Shown piece by piece: positions 8,297 through 17,075 of a stretch of 64,000 nt of DNA. The notes under the pieces are model-generated. The model was not told the DNA's origin. It saw nothing but the letters and a program-made list of their open reading frames with translations, and searched no databases. The first letter of the stretch is position 1; every line of letters starts with the position of its first letter. The position numbers and the translations under genes are program-made. Source of the DNA: JAQUBU01 sp036677685 (lineage in GTDB: Bacteria > Bacillota > Syntrophomonadia > Syntrophomonadales > Syntrophomonadaceae); contig JAVBWA010000026.1 of the NCBI GenBank assembly GCA_036677685.1, positions 59,971-123,970 on the forward strand, read 5' to 3'.

Positions 8297-9088
8297 TTGC
8301 GAGAGATAGGAATTTTATTCAGCACCCCGATGGCGCAGGCGATTTTGGACGGAAGAAAGACCATGACGAGAAGGGTTATTAAGCCACAGCCTTTATGGAT
8401 GGCAGAGCCGGGCGTACCTTTTAAAACACCGGACGCAGACCCTAAAGGAATTATTAAATGCCCTTACGGTCAGCCCGGCGATCTGCTATATGTCAAAGAA
8501 AACACATGGATATGGTGTAAAAAACAACGTAATGGGCTAACCCCTACCGGCAGACCTAAATACCTATACGTCCCCATTGGTCAGCATGTTGTCTATAAAT
8601 TAGACCATCCCACAAAACCCGAATGGCGAATTGACGATAACCCGGAGCATGATTGGAGAATGAAAGTTGCACGTTTTATGCCTAAGTGGGCGGCTAGGAT
8701 ATGGTTAGAACGTGGAGAAACCAGGGTTGAGAGGTTGCAGGATATAACGGAGGAGGACGCAAAGGCTGAGGGAGTTGATTATTGCTGTCCAAGTCAAAGA
8801 CATGCGGGATGGAATGATAAGTGGATAGCGGGTAATTGCCATGACTGCAAAAAACACGACCCTATGGCTGGTAAATGTCCATCATGTTTTGATGAAGAAT
8901 ATCGTTTTCAGTGGTCATGTGGTTGCAATTTTGGGTTTGAATTGCGGGACGATAGCATTCCGGAGCCGTACCGCTTTAAGTTTGCTTTTGTATGGAATGA
9001 TACAGCGTTAAAAGGTAAGGGCGGGCCTGTGCTTTGGCAGAATAACCCCTGGACATGGGTTGTGGAGTTTAGGAGGGTTGAACGATGA
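8297..9088 (+). CDS. ASCH-like phage protein
   Basis: 263 residues from a TTG at 8297 with AAAGGAGG upstream. The N-terminus (ILFSTPMAQAILDGRKTMTRRVIKPQP) is the signature of a widespread phage group whose fold resembles ASCH/PUA RNA-binding domains. The middle contains a Cys-rich insert (CCPSQ...NCHDCKKHDPMAGKCPSC) likely to bind zinc. The 3' end overlaps the radical SAM gene by 4 bases (ATGA). Confidence 0.6.
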   Translation: MREIGILFSTPMAQAILDGRKTMTRRVIKPQPLWMAEPGVPFKTPDADPKGIIKCPYGQPGDLLYVKENTWIWCKKQRNGLTPTGRPKYLYVPIGQHVVYKLDHPTKPEWRIDDNPEHDWRMKVARFMPKWAARIWLERGETRVERLQDITEEDAKAEGVDYCCPSQRHAGWNDKWIAGNCHDCKKHDPMAGKCPSCFDEEYRFQWSCGCNFGFELRDDSIPEPYRFKFAFVWNDTALKGKGGPVLWQNNPWTWVVEFRRVER

Positions 9089-9840
9089 TAAAAAAGCCCA
9101 TATACGAACCGAGGGGAAAGGCTAGGGAATATGGTGAACTGGCATTAAACATTTATACCGGATGTAATCATGGGTGCATTTACTGCTATGCGCGGAAAAT
9201 GGCCGAACGATACACATCAAAAGGTTGTTTATCAGGATTTGAGGACCCCAAACCTCGTTTTGAAATTGTTGAAAGCGTAAAAAAACAACTTGGTACTGGA
9301 AAAATAAAGGACCGGACAATCCACTTATGCTTTTCATGCGACCCCTATCCAGCGGACATTGACACAACGCCAACGCGAGAAATTATCGCAACGATTAAAG
9401 AAAGTGGCAACCATGTGCAGATATTGACCAAGGGCGGTAGCAGAGCAGTGCGCGACTTTGATTTGCTTGATAACGGCGATTGGTTTGGAGTTACCATAAC
9501 GGGCGACTTTTGGAATGATAAAAAATCAGAACCAAACGCGGCACCATGGTTTGAAAACTTAGAAACAATGGCTAAGGCGCACGATAAGGGAATTAAAACC
9601 TGGGTATCCTGTGAACCGGTTTTAGATGCTGAAAACATATTCCGTCTTATATCTGGTGATTGGCCTATTGACCTTTTTAAAATTGGCAAACTAAATTATT
9701 TTCCATCAAATATCAATTGGGGAGAATTTGGACGCGAATGCGAACGACTATGCAAGCAGCATAACAGGAATTATTACATCAAAGCAGACTTAAGAGCGAT
9801 TATGGAGGCCAATTGTAAAGGACCGGGGGTGAGCGAATGA
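9085..9840 (+). CDS. Radical SAM protein, SPL-like
   Basis: 251 residues with the radical-SAM cluster motif GCNHGCIYCYA (C-x3-C-x2-C) at about residues 29-38. It continues into a TIM-barrel-like pattern (LCFSCDPYP, HVQILTKGG, WFGVTITG, WVSCEPVL). It resembles the spore photoproduct lyase/Gp37-Gp68-type phage proteins. It binds a 4Fe-4S cluster and S-adenosylmethionine; the substrate is unknown. Tight overlaps with the ASCH-like gene upstream and the DUF1064 gene downstream suggest a functional cassette, possibly nucleic acid modification or repair. Confidence 0.8.
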   Translation: MIKKPIYEPRGKAREYGELALNIYTGCNHGCIYCYARKMAERYTSKGCLSGFEDPKPRFEIVESVKKQLGTGKIKDRTIHLCFSCDPYPADIDTTPTREIIATIKESGNHVQILTKGGSRAVRDFDLLDNGDWFGVTITGDFWNDKKSEPNAAPWFENLETMAKAHDKGIKTWVSCEPVLDAENIFRLISGDWPIDLFKIGKLNYFPSNINWGEFGRECERLCKQHNRNYYIKADLRAIMEANCKGPGVSE

Positions 9841-10292
9841 AACAATCCAAAGCCCCCAAATATCGCAACAAAAAAGTAGTTGTCGATAATGTCTCGTTTG
9901 ACTCCAAGGACGAGGCATTTTTTTATGGCTATCTTGTGGAGCAGAAACAAAACGGGCTAATCCAAGATTTTGAACTTCAACCCAAATATGAGTTAGTGCC
10001 AGCATTCGTTTATCAGGGCCGAAAGCGTCAAGCGATAACCTACACCCCGGACTTTAAGGTATTCCACAATGACGGTCACATTGAGGTAGTTGACGTAAAA
10101 AGCATGGGTTCTGCGACACAACAAGGAGAACTCCGGCGCAAGCTATTCGAGTTTAAGTATCCGGACATTTTGCTCCGGTGGGTTTGCCGGAACCTTAAAC
10201 ATGGTGATGAACACGGGTGGATTGACTATGACGAGCTTAAAAAGATTTACGCCCGGAATAAGCGGGAAAAGAAGAAGGTGAGTGATTCGTGA
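9837..10292 (+). CDS. DUF1064 family, PD-(D/E)XK-like nuclease
   Basis: 151 residues. The pattern KYRNKKVVVDNVSFDSKDEA, followed by YTPDFKV and EVVDVKS, has the E-(x)n-PDF-(x)n-D-x-K catalytic layout of the DUF1064 group, thought to resolve branched DNA in phages. It overlaps the previous gene by 4 bases and the next (sigma-like) start overlaps its TGA. Confidence 0.75.
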   Translation: MKQSKAPKYRNKKVVVDNVSFDSKDEAFFYGYLVEQKQNGLIQDFELQPKYELVPAFVYQGRKRQAITYTPDFKVFHNDGHIEVVDVKSMGSATQQGELRRKLFEFKYPDILLRWVCRNLKHGDEHGWIDYDELKKIYARNKREKKKVSDS

Positions 10293-10843
10293 ACACAATT
10301 GACCCTGCCGACCACCTGAGCCTTGCAAAAAAGATGGCATGGAAATACAAGAAGTTCACCGACCTTGAATATGACGATGTGCTTTCAATTTGCTACCTTG
10401 CCATGATTAAAGCGGCAGAAAAGTATGACCCTGAGAAAGGCGCGTGGTCAACCATTGCTTCAAAGTATATGTACTATGCGATTCTTCGCGAAAGAGATAG
10501 GCGCAAGTCGGTTCAGGATGTTGTGTCACTGGAAAGCTTTAATATGCCCAACAGTGACGGACAGGCGACCTCTTGGCAAGAACTCATGCCTGATTTAACC
10601 GAGAGTAATACCGAGGATTATATACTTGATAAAATGCTGGCAAAAGACGTATTGAACAATGTTTCTAAATTTTTGCCTACCAAAAGGATAAGCGAACGGC
10701 ATAGACAGGCCATTGCCATTTATGTCCAAAACCCCGAACTGTCACAGCAAAAGATAGCCGACATTATCGGTGTTAGCCAAGCTACGGTCAATAGATACAT
10801 TCTAAAATTCAGGGAACGAGTGCGCGAGCAATTAGCAATATAG
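10289..10843 (+). CDS. Sigma-70-like transcription factor
   Basis: 184 residues from GTG overlapping the previous stop. Region 2-like sequence (YDDVLSICYLAMIKAAEKYDP, then YMYYAILRERDRRK) is followed by a region 4 HTH (SQQKIADIIGVSQATVNRYI). Region 3 is reduced. It could direct transcription of a phage operon; a second region-4-like factor is encoded at 18628-19191. Neither target is evident. Confidence 0.7.
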   Translation: MNTIDPADHLSLAKKMAWKYKKFTDLEYDDVLSICYLAMIKAAEKYDPEKGAWSTIASKYMYYAILRERDRRKSVQDVVSLESFNMPNSDGQATSWQELMPDLTESNTEDYILDKMLAKDVLNNVSKFLPTKRISERHRQAIAIYVQNPELSQQKIADIIGVSQATVNRYILKFRERVREQLAI

Positions 10844-10849
10844 GGAGGG

Positions 10850-11113
10850 ATTGACACGGAATCAAAATGCTGGTCATGCACCCGATCATATGCCCTCCCC
10901 GACCCTGACGGTTGCGGCTTTCACCGAAAGGGGCATGAAATTGTTTTCGATGAGGCGATATTCAGGCATCTTAAAAACGGCAACAACCGAGTGCATACCG
11001 TGATTACAGTTACCAAGTGCAATCATTATGAGGAATCAGCAAGGGACCGAAGGGACAAGGAAGAATTAAGGGCGTTGATAGCCAAGACGCAATTTAAGAA
11101 GGGAGAGAGGTAA
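10850..11113 (+). CDS. Small zinc-ribbon protein with non-canonical start
   Basis: Coding frame with CWSCTRSYALPDPDGCGFHRKGHE and a later Cys/His pair (KCNHYEE), clearly protein-like. In-frame stop TAG at 10841 and no ATG/GTG/TTG/CTG before the Cys motif leave ATT (10850) or ACG (10856) as the start. ACG lies 6 bases after AGGGAGGG and is the better spaced. A TTG at 10851 is in another frame. About 85-87 residues; function unknown. Confidence 0.5.
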   Translation: MDTESKCWSCTRSYALPDPDGCGFHRKGHEIVFDEAIFRHLKNGNNRVHTVITVTKCNHYEESARDRRDKEELRALIAKTQFKKGER

Positions 11114-11114
11114 T

Positions 11115-11378
11115 TTGACCCAATCCATAGCCTTCCAACGAAACGGCAGGACGATAATCGGACAAGTTTATAGCAGATACCTAGAGCCTCAAGGAGACAA
11201 ACGTTACCTTGAGGTTTTGTTTTGCGAAGATTCAAGCGGCAGCAGGTACAGAGTGCCAATCTCTGAGGTAATTGTGGAAGGAGTGAAAAGAAGTGCTCAT
11301 AAATCCAGTAATAAGAGTGCAAAACAAAAAAGCAAAGGTAAGGGAAGAAATCGAGAAGTTACAGCAAAAGCTATCTAG
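11115..11378 (+). CDS. Hypothetical basic protein
   Basis: 87 residues from TTG directly after the previous stop, with GGGAGAGAGG upstream. The N-terminal 55 residues look like a small beta domain, and the C-terminus is a Lys/Ser-rich tail. The tail overlaps the next gene's start region, so the exact boundary between the two is uncertain. Confidence 0.45.
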   Translation: MTQSIAFQRNGRTIIGQVYSRYLEPQGDKRYLEVLFCEDSSGSRYRVPISEVIVEGVKRSAHKSSNKSAKQKSKGKGRNREVTAKAI

Positions 11379-11652
11379 CCTTGATAAAGAAGAAGCATAT
11401 GCTACCCAGTTAACGGAGATATGCCCTGACTGTAAAGGTGATGGGCAGGAACGCTATACTGATGCCGCCGGTTCGGGAGATTGGCGAGACTGTTCAACTT
11501 GTAAAGGTTGGGGGTATATCAAAAAAGGAATTATATGCCCTGGTTGCGGAAAATCCCTTGACGATATGATGCATCTAAGGCGCGAGCATATGCCTAGTTG
11601 CCCATTTTGCGGGCATTCATTATGGCAGTTGTTTAAAGCAGTTGTGGTATAG
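11293..11652 (+). CDS. DnaJ-type zinc-finger protein
   Basis: Up to 119 residues from GTG 11293; later starts are possible. A coiled-coil N-terminus leads into CPDCKGDG...CSTCKGWG, the CxxCxGxG repeats of DnaJ central domains, then CPGCGK and CPFCG pairs. It probably binds zinc and other proteins or nucleic acid; no enzymatic motif. Confidence 0.6.
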   Translation: MLINPVIRVQNKKAKVREEIEKLQQKLSSLDKEEAYATQLTEICPDCKGDGQERYTDAAGSGDWRDCSTCKGWGYIKKGIICPGCGKSLDDMMHLRREHMPSCPFCGHSLWQLFKAVVV

Positions 11653-11669
11653 AAAGCGAGGTTAGTTGG

Positions 11670-12101
11670 ATGAGTAAAATTGAGTTTCGCGGTAAGCGAG
11701 TAGATAACAGGGAATGGGTTTATGGTACCGTTGAATTTCACCTCGTTGACGGAGATTTAACAAAGATAAAGCGAGATGCCTTTATTACGTTCGACAGCAT
11801 GGACAAAATAGGCAAGGTTTATCGCGATCGATACGAGGTTGACCCCGCCACAGTGGGTCAATGCACTGGGATTCCCGACAAGAACGGGGCTGAGGTTTTC
11901 GGGGGAGACATTATACTTGCCACTTATGACATTGGCGACGGATGCGACCCAAGAGGGTTAAGAGAAAAAACAATTATCCTTGACACATGGGAAGCATTTA
12001 TAGAATTTATATTTGACGTTGGGCATGACGCTTATATAGAAATTGAGGTTATCGGCAACATCCACGATAACCCGGAATTAATAGAAAGCGAGGACAGATA
12101 A
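11670..12101 (+). CDS. YopX family protein
   Basis: 143 residues with the family pattern: IEFRGKRVDNREWVYG at the N-terminus, VDPATVGQCTGIPDKNG in the middle and EVIGNIHDNPEL at the C-terminus. YopX proteins are common in Firmicutes phages; their biochemical role is not settled. The stop is followed directly by the next ATG. Confidence 0.85.
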   Translation: MSKIEFRGKRVDNREWVYGTVEFHLVDGDLTKIKRDAFITFDSMDKIGKVYRDRYEVDPATVGQCTGIPDKNGAEVFGGDIILATYDIGDGCDPRGLREKTIILDTWEAFIEFIFDVGHDAYIEIEVIGNIHDNPELIESEDR

Positions 12102-12437
12102 ATGAGTATTATTGAAAAATTACGGGAACTTTGTGGGGGTAACGGGCATATAGATGAAACTTTCCATGAAATTGACGGCATACTAGACGCTTATAAGCCA
12201 AATGGATATACCGCCAAAGACATTAAAACAGAATTTGATGAAGGCGGCAGATGGTCAAACTGGAAAACGACCATTTACAAAGTTACGGAAGGCGACGATG
12301 AAGCCTATTTTTCTTTTGACAGAGAAGTGCCCGCTACTGAATGTCAAGAGGGCATGGATTTATCTTATTCCTTCTATGAAGTTGTCCCTCAAGAAGTGAC
12401 TATCATTCAGTATGTTGCCAAGAAGGAGGACGAATAA
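12102..12437 (+). CDS. Hypothetical phage protein
   Basis: 111 residues, acidic, alpha/beta. The stop precedes the ssb ATG immediately, so it is probably co-translated with ssb. No recognisable family. Confidence 0.5.
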   Translation: MSIIEKLRELCGGNGHIDETFHEIDGILDAYKPNGYTAKDIKTEFDEGGRWSNWKTTIYKVTEGDDEAYFSFDREVPATECQEGMDLSYSFYEVVPQEVTIIQYVAKKEDE

Positions 12438-12866
12438 ATGCTCAATCGAGTAATCCTGATCGGTAGGCTAACCAAAGACCCGGAGTTGCGTTATTCGGGG
12501 CAAGGAACCGCAGTTTGCACCTTCACCCTGGCGGTAGGCCGCAAGTTTAAAAGGGATGAAACTGATTTCATACCGATTGTAACGTGGCAGAAACTAGCTG
12601 AGCATTGCGCCAACTATCTCAAAAAGGGTAGCCAATGCGCGGTTGAAGGCAGAATCCAAACCCGGAATTACGAGAACCAGGAAGGCCGCAAAGTCTATGT
12701 GACGGAAGTCGTTGCCGAGGACGTGCGATTCCTTGACAGCAAGGGCGGCGGCAACAAGCCCGAAGCCGACACCGGCGACAAGTGGGCGCATCTAGTCAAG
12801 GATGACGAGATAAATCTTGATGGCGTAAAGGTAGTTGATTCGGACGATGATGATATTCCATTTTAA
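12438..12866 (+). CDS. ssb: Single-stranded DNA-binding protein
   Basis: 142 residues. N-terminal OB fold with MLNRVILIGRLTKDPELRY, FTLAVGRKFK, and ITNYEN-like strands; the C-terminus ends in the acidic tip DDDDIPF that docks replication partners. Length is normal for phage SSBs. It coats single strands at the phage fork and works with the DnaB and recombination genes upstream. Confidence 0.95.
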   Translation: MLNRVILIGRLTKDPELRYSGQGTAVCTFTLAVGRKFKRDETDFIPIVTWQKLAEHCANYLKKGSQCAVEGRIQTRNYENQEGRKVYVTEVVAEDVRFLDSKGGGNKPEADTGDKWAHLVKDDEINLDGVKVVDSDDDDIPF

Positions 12867-12884
12867 GAAAGTGAGGTAGAGATT

Positions 12885-13604
12885 ATGGGTTGCGATATTC
12901 ATATTTATGTAGAGAAAAAACACGTTCATTATAAAACCAAGAAACCGGTTTGGATAAATGCCGATAAATGGACAGTGAATCCAGACAATGCCCTGTACCA
13001 AGAAGAAGGAGCAAACCGTTTTCATATTGATTATCATGATGCTATTTATTCGGGCAGGAATTATGATTTATTTTCCATTCTGGCAGATGTTCGTAATGGA
13101 TATGGATTTGCGGGATGCGATACTGGGGATGGCTTTAACCCCATTGCTATGCCAAAAGGATTGCCCGATGATGTGTCGCCAGAAGTCAAAGAGTTATCCG
13201 ATGATTGGGGTTGTGATGGTCATAGCCATAGCTTTTTTACACTCAAAGAACTTCTTGATTATAACTGGCAGCAAGCAACAACTCATCGCGGTTGGGTAGA
13301 CGAAGAAACATATAAGCAATTTAAAGAAACAGGTAATCCCTACCCTAGTAGCGGGGGTGTTAGCGGTCACATGGTTATGCATTTAAGCAACGATGAAATG
13401 GACAGGCTTATTGGTGGCACTTTAACCAGAGAAGCCGGAAAACACTATTATACTCAAATTCAATGGCAAGAGACATATGCCGAATGCTGTAAGGAGTTTA
13501 TTGAGAAAACAATTCCTAAGCTCAAGGAACTTGCAAAAATCAGCCCATACAAAGAAGATATTGACCCTGAATCAGTGCGGATTGTATTCTGGTTTGACAA
13601 TTAA
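12885..13604 (+). CDS. Conserved phage protein starting MGCDIH
   Basis: 239 residues. The N-terminus MGCDIHIYVEKK and the internal motif GCDGHSHSFFTLKEL belong to a group I have seen often in phage genomes without assigned function. His and Asp residues in both motifs suggest metal binding. Good GTGAGG site. Confidence 0.6.
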   Translation: MGCDIHIYVEKKHVHYKTKKPVWINADKWTVNPDNALYQEEGANRFHIDYHDAIYSGRNYDLFSILADVRNGYGFAGCDTGDGFNPIAMPKGLPDDVSPEVKELSDDWGCDGHSHSFFTLKELLDYNWQQATTHRGWVDEETYKQFKETGNPYPSSGGVSGHMVMHLSNDEMDRLIGGTLTREAGKHYYTQIQWQETYAECCKEFIEKTIPKLKELAKISPYKEDIDPESVRIVFWFDN

Positions 13605-13612
13605 GGTTTGCC

Positions 13613-13918
13613 ATGAACTGTACCTTTTGCGGTAAACGTATCAAGTCAAGTGCTTTTGAGGGAGCCGACTACCTAAAGAACGGCTCCGCTTATTGGTGTA
13701 TAAAGTGTGTCCGGCAAGTCCTCGCCCGTTGGCCTGACTTCGAGCGATACGAGCGACTTGCCGAGGACGGAGAGCGATACCGAGAAGGATTGATAAGCAC
13801 CCTTCAATGGTCGATTAACGAAGGGTATTGCATGAAACCAAAGGAACGATGCGAAGCCAGCCCCAACAAGTGTTTGCGGTGTTGGCTTTTGTTTTTGGTG
13901 GGAGAAAGCGAGGGATAA
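13613..13918 (+). CDS. Cys-rich small protein
   Basis: 101 residues. CTFCGK at the N-terminus and CIKC at about residue 30 form a likely zinc ribbon; a second set (C-x5-C..CLRC) lies at the C-terminus. No further assignment. Confidence 0.5.
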   Translation: MNCTFCGKRIKSSAFEGADYLKNGSAYWCIKCVRQVLARWPDFERYERLAEDGERYREGLISTLQWSINEGYCMKPKERCEASPNKCLRCWLLFLVGESEG

Positions 13919-13919
13919 A

Positions 13920-14762
13920 GTGGAAGTAATAAATGTCAACCTTTATGGCGGCAAGGGGTTATTTGGAGGCAAAGAAACGCCCCTTGAAGCCTCTATTATA
14001 TCCTGCGATAGATACGAACAATGTTCTTATTTCAAAAGTAATCAATGCTTAAACGTCAGAAGTTTTTTAAGCCCCCGTTGTAAATATGGGCACGTCAACA
14101 CCATTAAAGGCTATACAAGTCGTGCAGCCAAGTATTACGACTTCAAAAAGAAGTGGGAGCATCACGAAAAATATAGCAAATTAAAGTATCCTCCCCGAAA
14201 ACTAGGGTTAATTGGCAATGAAATAGTTTTTCCCTACCCATTTATTAGCATCAAAACAGAGGGTGAAAGCGTTGTTCTAAGCGACCCAGGCTTTGGCGCA
14301 AAGATAGCCTTTATCGAAAAAGAAATGTTCAGTGTTGATTTGATAAAAAGGCTATGTAATTTTCGTCCATACGCCTTCATGGGCGGGGTTATTAAGGACT
14401 ATCAAGCCAAGACAGTGCCCTTATTCCTCGCCCATCTAAAAGAAGTTTTTCCTGATAAATACGAGGAATTATGTGAAGAACACGGCGAACTTGCCCAAGA
14501 AGTAAGTTATATCGGCAGAAGCGCATTATTAAAAACCATTAACCCATCAGATGTTCATTACAAAAGTAAAAATTATCCCCAATTCAATGAAGAGTGGCAT
14601 TGGGACGGCGAAACCTTAACTTATTTAGATGGATATGTAAACAGTTTCAATGTGACGAAAGACTATGAAATTGCTGAAATAAAAATTACCCCTTCGGATA
14701 AGTCGGTTATAACCATCTCAAGTAATGAACAGGTGACAGATGAAACAGTCTTTATTGATTAA
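13920..14762 (+). CDS. Hypothetical protein (280 aa)
   Basis: GTG start just after the previous stop with GAAAGCGAGGG upstream. The N-terminal 60 residues contain four Cys (ISCDRYEQCSY, QCLNVRS, SPRCKYG). The rest is mixed alpha/beta with a possible small beta domain (VFPYPFISIKTEGESVVLSD). Unrecognised. Confidence 0.5.
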   Translation: MEVINVNLYGGKGLFGGKETPLEASIISCDRYEQCSYFKSNQCLNVRSFLSPRCKYGHVNTIKGYTSRAAKYYDFKKKWEHHEKYSKLKYPPRKLGLIGNEIVFPYPFISIKTEGESVVLSDPGFGAKIAFIEKEMFSVDLIKRLCNFRPYAFMGGVIKDYQAKTVPLFLAHLKEVFPDKYEELCEEHGELAQEVSYIGRSALLKTINPSDVHYKSKNYPQFNEEWHWDGETLTYLDGYVNSFNVTKDYEIAEIKITPSDKSVITISSNEQVTDETVFID

Positions 14763-14773
14763 GGAGGTATCCC

Positions 14774-15157
14774 ATGACCAATAACAGCACCGACATATGT
14801 TTAGCCTGTCAATTCAGACAGTTATGCGAAGAACATTATGGTCGAATTGGCATAGACAAAGAAGATTGCAGAGCGATTTACGGCACTCACTTTTGCCGAG
14901 CGGATTGGCAAAAGTTTATTGATGATAGCAAAAAGCGTCATACCCCTAACTGCACACCCCTAGACAACGACAGCGATATTGACGACTTCGATGTTGAGAA
15001 AATCGAGCGGATGGAAGTCGAGTTAATGCGCTGCGACTCCTGCCGAGGTTCGGGCATAGCCTTTAACGGGCAGTTTTATTGCAACTGCCCTGCTTGTGCA
15101 GGGACGGGAGAAGTGCCGAAGAAGGAGATGCAAAATGAAAATAACAAGATTTTATGA
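14774..15157 (+). CDS. Zinc-ribbon protein with DnaJ-like CxxCxG repeats
   Basis: 127 residues. N-terminal CLACQFRQLCEEH..C pattern and C-terminal CDSCRGSG..CNCPACAGTG, which again resembles DnaJ zinc repeats. It overlaps the next gene by 23 bases. Function unknown. Confidence 0.5.
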   Translation: MTNNSTDICLACQFRQLCEEHYGRIGIDKEDCRAIYGTHFCRADWQKFIDDSKKRHTPNCTPLDNDSDIDDFDVEKIERMEVELMRCDSCRGSGIAFNGQFYCNCPACAGTGEVPKKEMQNENNKIL

Positions 15158-15338
15158 GGTTGAAACTGAAAGCAACGTGGCTACTGGTGAAGAAATAGCA
15201 ACATTAATTGTTAATCAGCAAAGAGGACTGATTTTAAAAGAACTAAAGGAAGTTAACGGCAAATTACATTTTATTTTCCAAGACCCCGAAGAATGGCCTT
15301 TTGTGGCAAGTTCCCCGAAGGAGGAATCTCATGACTGA
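15135..15338 (+). CDS. Hypothetical small protein
   Basis: 67 residues from ATG 15135 preceded by GAAGGAGA. Beta-rich, ends in an acidic tail overlapping the next ATG. No family recognised. Confidence 0.45.
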   Translation: MKITRFYEVETESNVATGEEIATLIVNQQRGLILKELKEVNGKLHFIFQDPEEWPFVASSPKEESHD

Positions 15339-15957
15339 TAAATGCCAAGCACCCGGCCTGGAGTGCGAAGAATGCAGGCTAAAATGTCAACTGCCTTTGA
15401 TTGAAGCAGAGAAGGCGCAGAGGAAACGGAGGGGAGAAAAAATGATTAACCATAAAGACCAATTAACGATGTTTTCTTGCCATGAAGATTGCAAAGAAAT
15501 TTGTCACAGTAAAGATAAGTGTTGCCAAGAGTGCGTAGAATCTTTAACTTGTCCGGATATTTGCAATGCGGTTCAATACAAAAACCACATTTATAGTAAC
15601 AACAAATTTATAGTTAAAGAATTAAATGAGTTAGCAGAGAAACAAGACAATTGGCTTATAGCGGTTGCCGTCCAACAATTAAATAAATTGGCAGAAGAAA
15701 ATAAATTATTAAAGACTGACGATGCGTTAATAGTGTTAAAAAAGATAGAACGCCTTCAAGCCGAACTCGCCCGCCTACAGGTTGCCCTTGAAGCCACGAT
15801 AGCCGAGAAGGAGAAATACAAGCGAGCCTTCGAGGAAGTTTGTCGCCAGTTTAATTACGGCGATGAAGCCGATTATATTGCCATGCACGATGCCTTTTTG
15901 GAATTGGCTAAGGAGGGAGGCAACGATGAAACTGAGCGAGCAAGTGAAACTCCTTGA
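15331..15957 (+). CDS. Cys-rich coiled-coil protein
   Basis: 208 residues from ATG 15331 (AAGGAGG). The N-terminus has at least ten Cys in pairs (CEECRLKC, CHEDCKEIC, CCQEC), then a long coiled coil from about residue 100 (LKKIERLQAELARLQVAL). Possibly a zinc-dependent scaffold. Overlaps the next gene. Confidence 0.5.
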   Translation: MTDKCQAPGLECEECRLKCQLPLIEAEKAQRKRRGEKMINHKDQLTMFSCHEDCKEICHSKDKCCQECVESLTCPDICNAVQYKNHIYSNNKFIVKELNELAEKQDNWLIAVAVQQLNKLAEENKLLKTDDALIVLKKIERLQAELARLQVALEATIAEKEKYKRAFEEVCRQFNYGDEADYIAMHDAFLELAKEGGNDETERASETP

Positions 15958-16186
15958 GCGGGAGAACGAACGCCTACAGAACATGATTGACAACCTAACG
16001 GAGCGGTTGGAGGAGCAGGCGACTTATATCCGCAACGCCGACGAATATATTGACCTGACCGCGCCAAGCATTGAAAAATATGACGGTCACATTGACGGCG
16101 CGCCCGGATACATTCAAGAACTGCACCGAGCGTACCGGAAGATTCGGAGGAAGGAGGAAAAAATCGATGGAAAGACCGGAGATTGA
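15926..16186 (+). CDS. Hypothetical coiled-coil protein
   Basis: 86 residues; N-terminal leucine-zipper-like helix (LSEQVKLLERENERLQNMID). ATG at 15926 has GGAGG 8 bases upstream and overlaps the previous reading frame. Role unknown. Confidence 0.45.
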   Translation: MKLSEQVKLLERENERLQNMIDNLTERLEEQATYIRNADEYIDLTAPSIEKYDGHIDGAPGYIQELHRAYRKIRRKEEKIDGKTGD

Positions 16187-16454
16187 GGAATCAATGAAGG
16201 CGTTAAGGGAAGCTTTGGAGATTTATCCCGAGGACAATGACTCATTCCTCGAATACGTGCTATCTGTTAGCGACTATGCCCTGCTACTCGAAAAAGCGTT
16301 GGAATTGGCTTGTCGGAACGTATTTGACCTAGTTAAGAAAGATTGTGCTTCTTGCCCGGTTAAATGCACCGGCAATGAACAAGAAATTTGTTATGTGAGC
16401 CTAACGAAACATTTTCTCGCCCAAGCAAAGGAGGCCCGCGATGAAACACCTTAA
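16167..16454 (+). CDS. Hypothetical Cys-containing protein
   Basis: 95 residues from ATG 16167 (GAAGGAGG). Helical, with CASCPVKC near the C-terminus, a motif that also occurs in the next protein family. Overlaps its neighbours on both sides. Confidence 0.45.
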   Translation: MERPEIEESMKALREALEIYPEDNDSFLEYVLSVSDYALLLEKALELACRNVFDLVKKDCASCPVKCTGNEQEICYVSLTKHFLAQAKEARDETP

Positions 16455-16875
16455 GCAAGAGAAGCGCGAGGATTTGTACTGGGTGACTGCCCTACAAGAC
16501 AAACTCAAGCCGCGCTTGCAATTCTACAAGGGCAAAGAGCGAACGTGGCTTGACAGCGTTATCCTTTCCTGTGATGCGTTCGCTAGAGCCATGTTCACAG
16601 GCGTGGACGAAAAGGAAACCAAAGCCGTCTTGAACTTCTCGCGGACAGTCAGGCCGATACTCTACACCGATCAACTTCACCCGCAGGGAACGCCGAAAGA
16701 GGACTTGGTTCAGTGCAATTCAGATGATGTGTTCGGAGTCAGCGAATACGCGCTTGAGTGGTGCGTGGGCAACTGCAAGAAGGACTACGACACCTGCCCA
16801 CTGAGGGAGTATTTGCGGAATCTGCAAGTGCCGCCGTTTGTGGATAAGGGGAATTGTGAATACGAAAGGAGTTGA
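16441..16875 (+). CDS. DUF5651-like phage protein
   Basis: 144 residues. The C-terminal pattern SEYALEWCVGNCKKDYDTCPLREYL followed by VPPF matches the Cys motif of DUF5651 proteins in Firmicutes phages. No function established for the family. Confidence 0.55.
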   Translation: MKHLKQEKREDLYWVTALQDKLKPRLQFYKGKERTWLDSVILSCDAFARAMFTGVDEKETKAVLNFSRTVRPILYTDQLHPQGTPKEDLVQCNSDDVFGVSEYALEWCVGNCKKDYDTCPLREYLRNLQVPPFVDKGNCEYERS

Positions 16876-17073
16876 ATGACGTTGCCACGTTACCTAGACC
16901 GAATAACTGCCCGTTTCAAGCGTCAAGAGGCTAAAGGCATAGCGAAGTATGGTCAAATCCTTGAGGATAACCCGCGGGGCGTTGTAGAAGCCTTGGAGTA
17001 TCTTGCCGAGGAATTGACCGATGGCTTGATGTATGTCGAAGAAGCTATTGAGAAGTTGAAGAAGGAGGGGTAA
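16876..17073 (+). CDS. MazG-like/dATP-dGTP pyrophosphohydrolase-like small protein
   Basis: 65 residues starting one base after the previous stop. The pattern KYGQILEDN...EALEYLAEELTDGLMYVEEAIEKL resembles all-alpha nucleotide pyrophosphohydrolases, where the EExxD-like acidic helix binds Mg2+. It is shorter than typical enzymes and may be a minimal or inactive version. Confidence 0.45.
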   Translation: MTLPRYLDRITARFKRQEAKGIAKYGQILEDNPRGVVEALEYLAEELTDGLMYVEEAIEKLKKEG

Positions 17074-17075
17074 TC

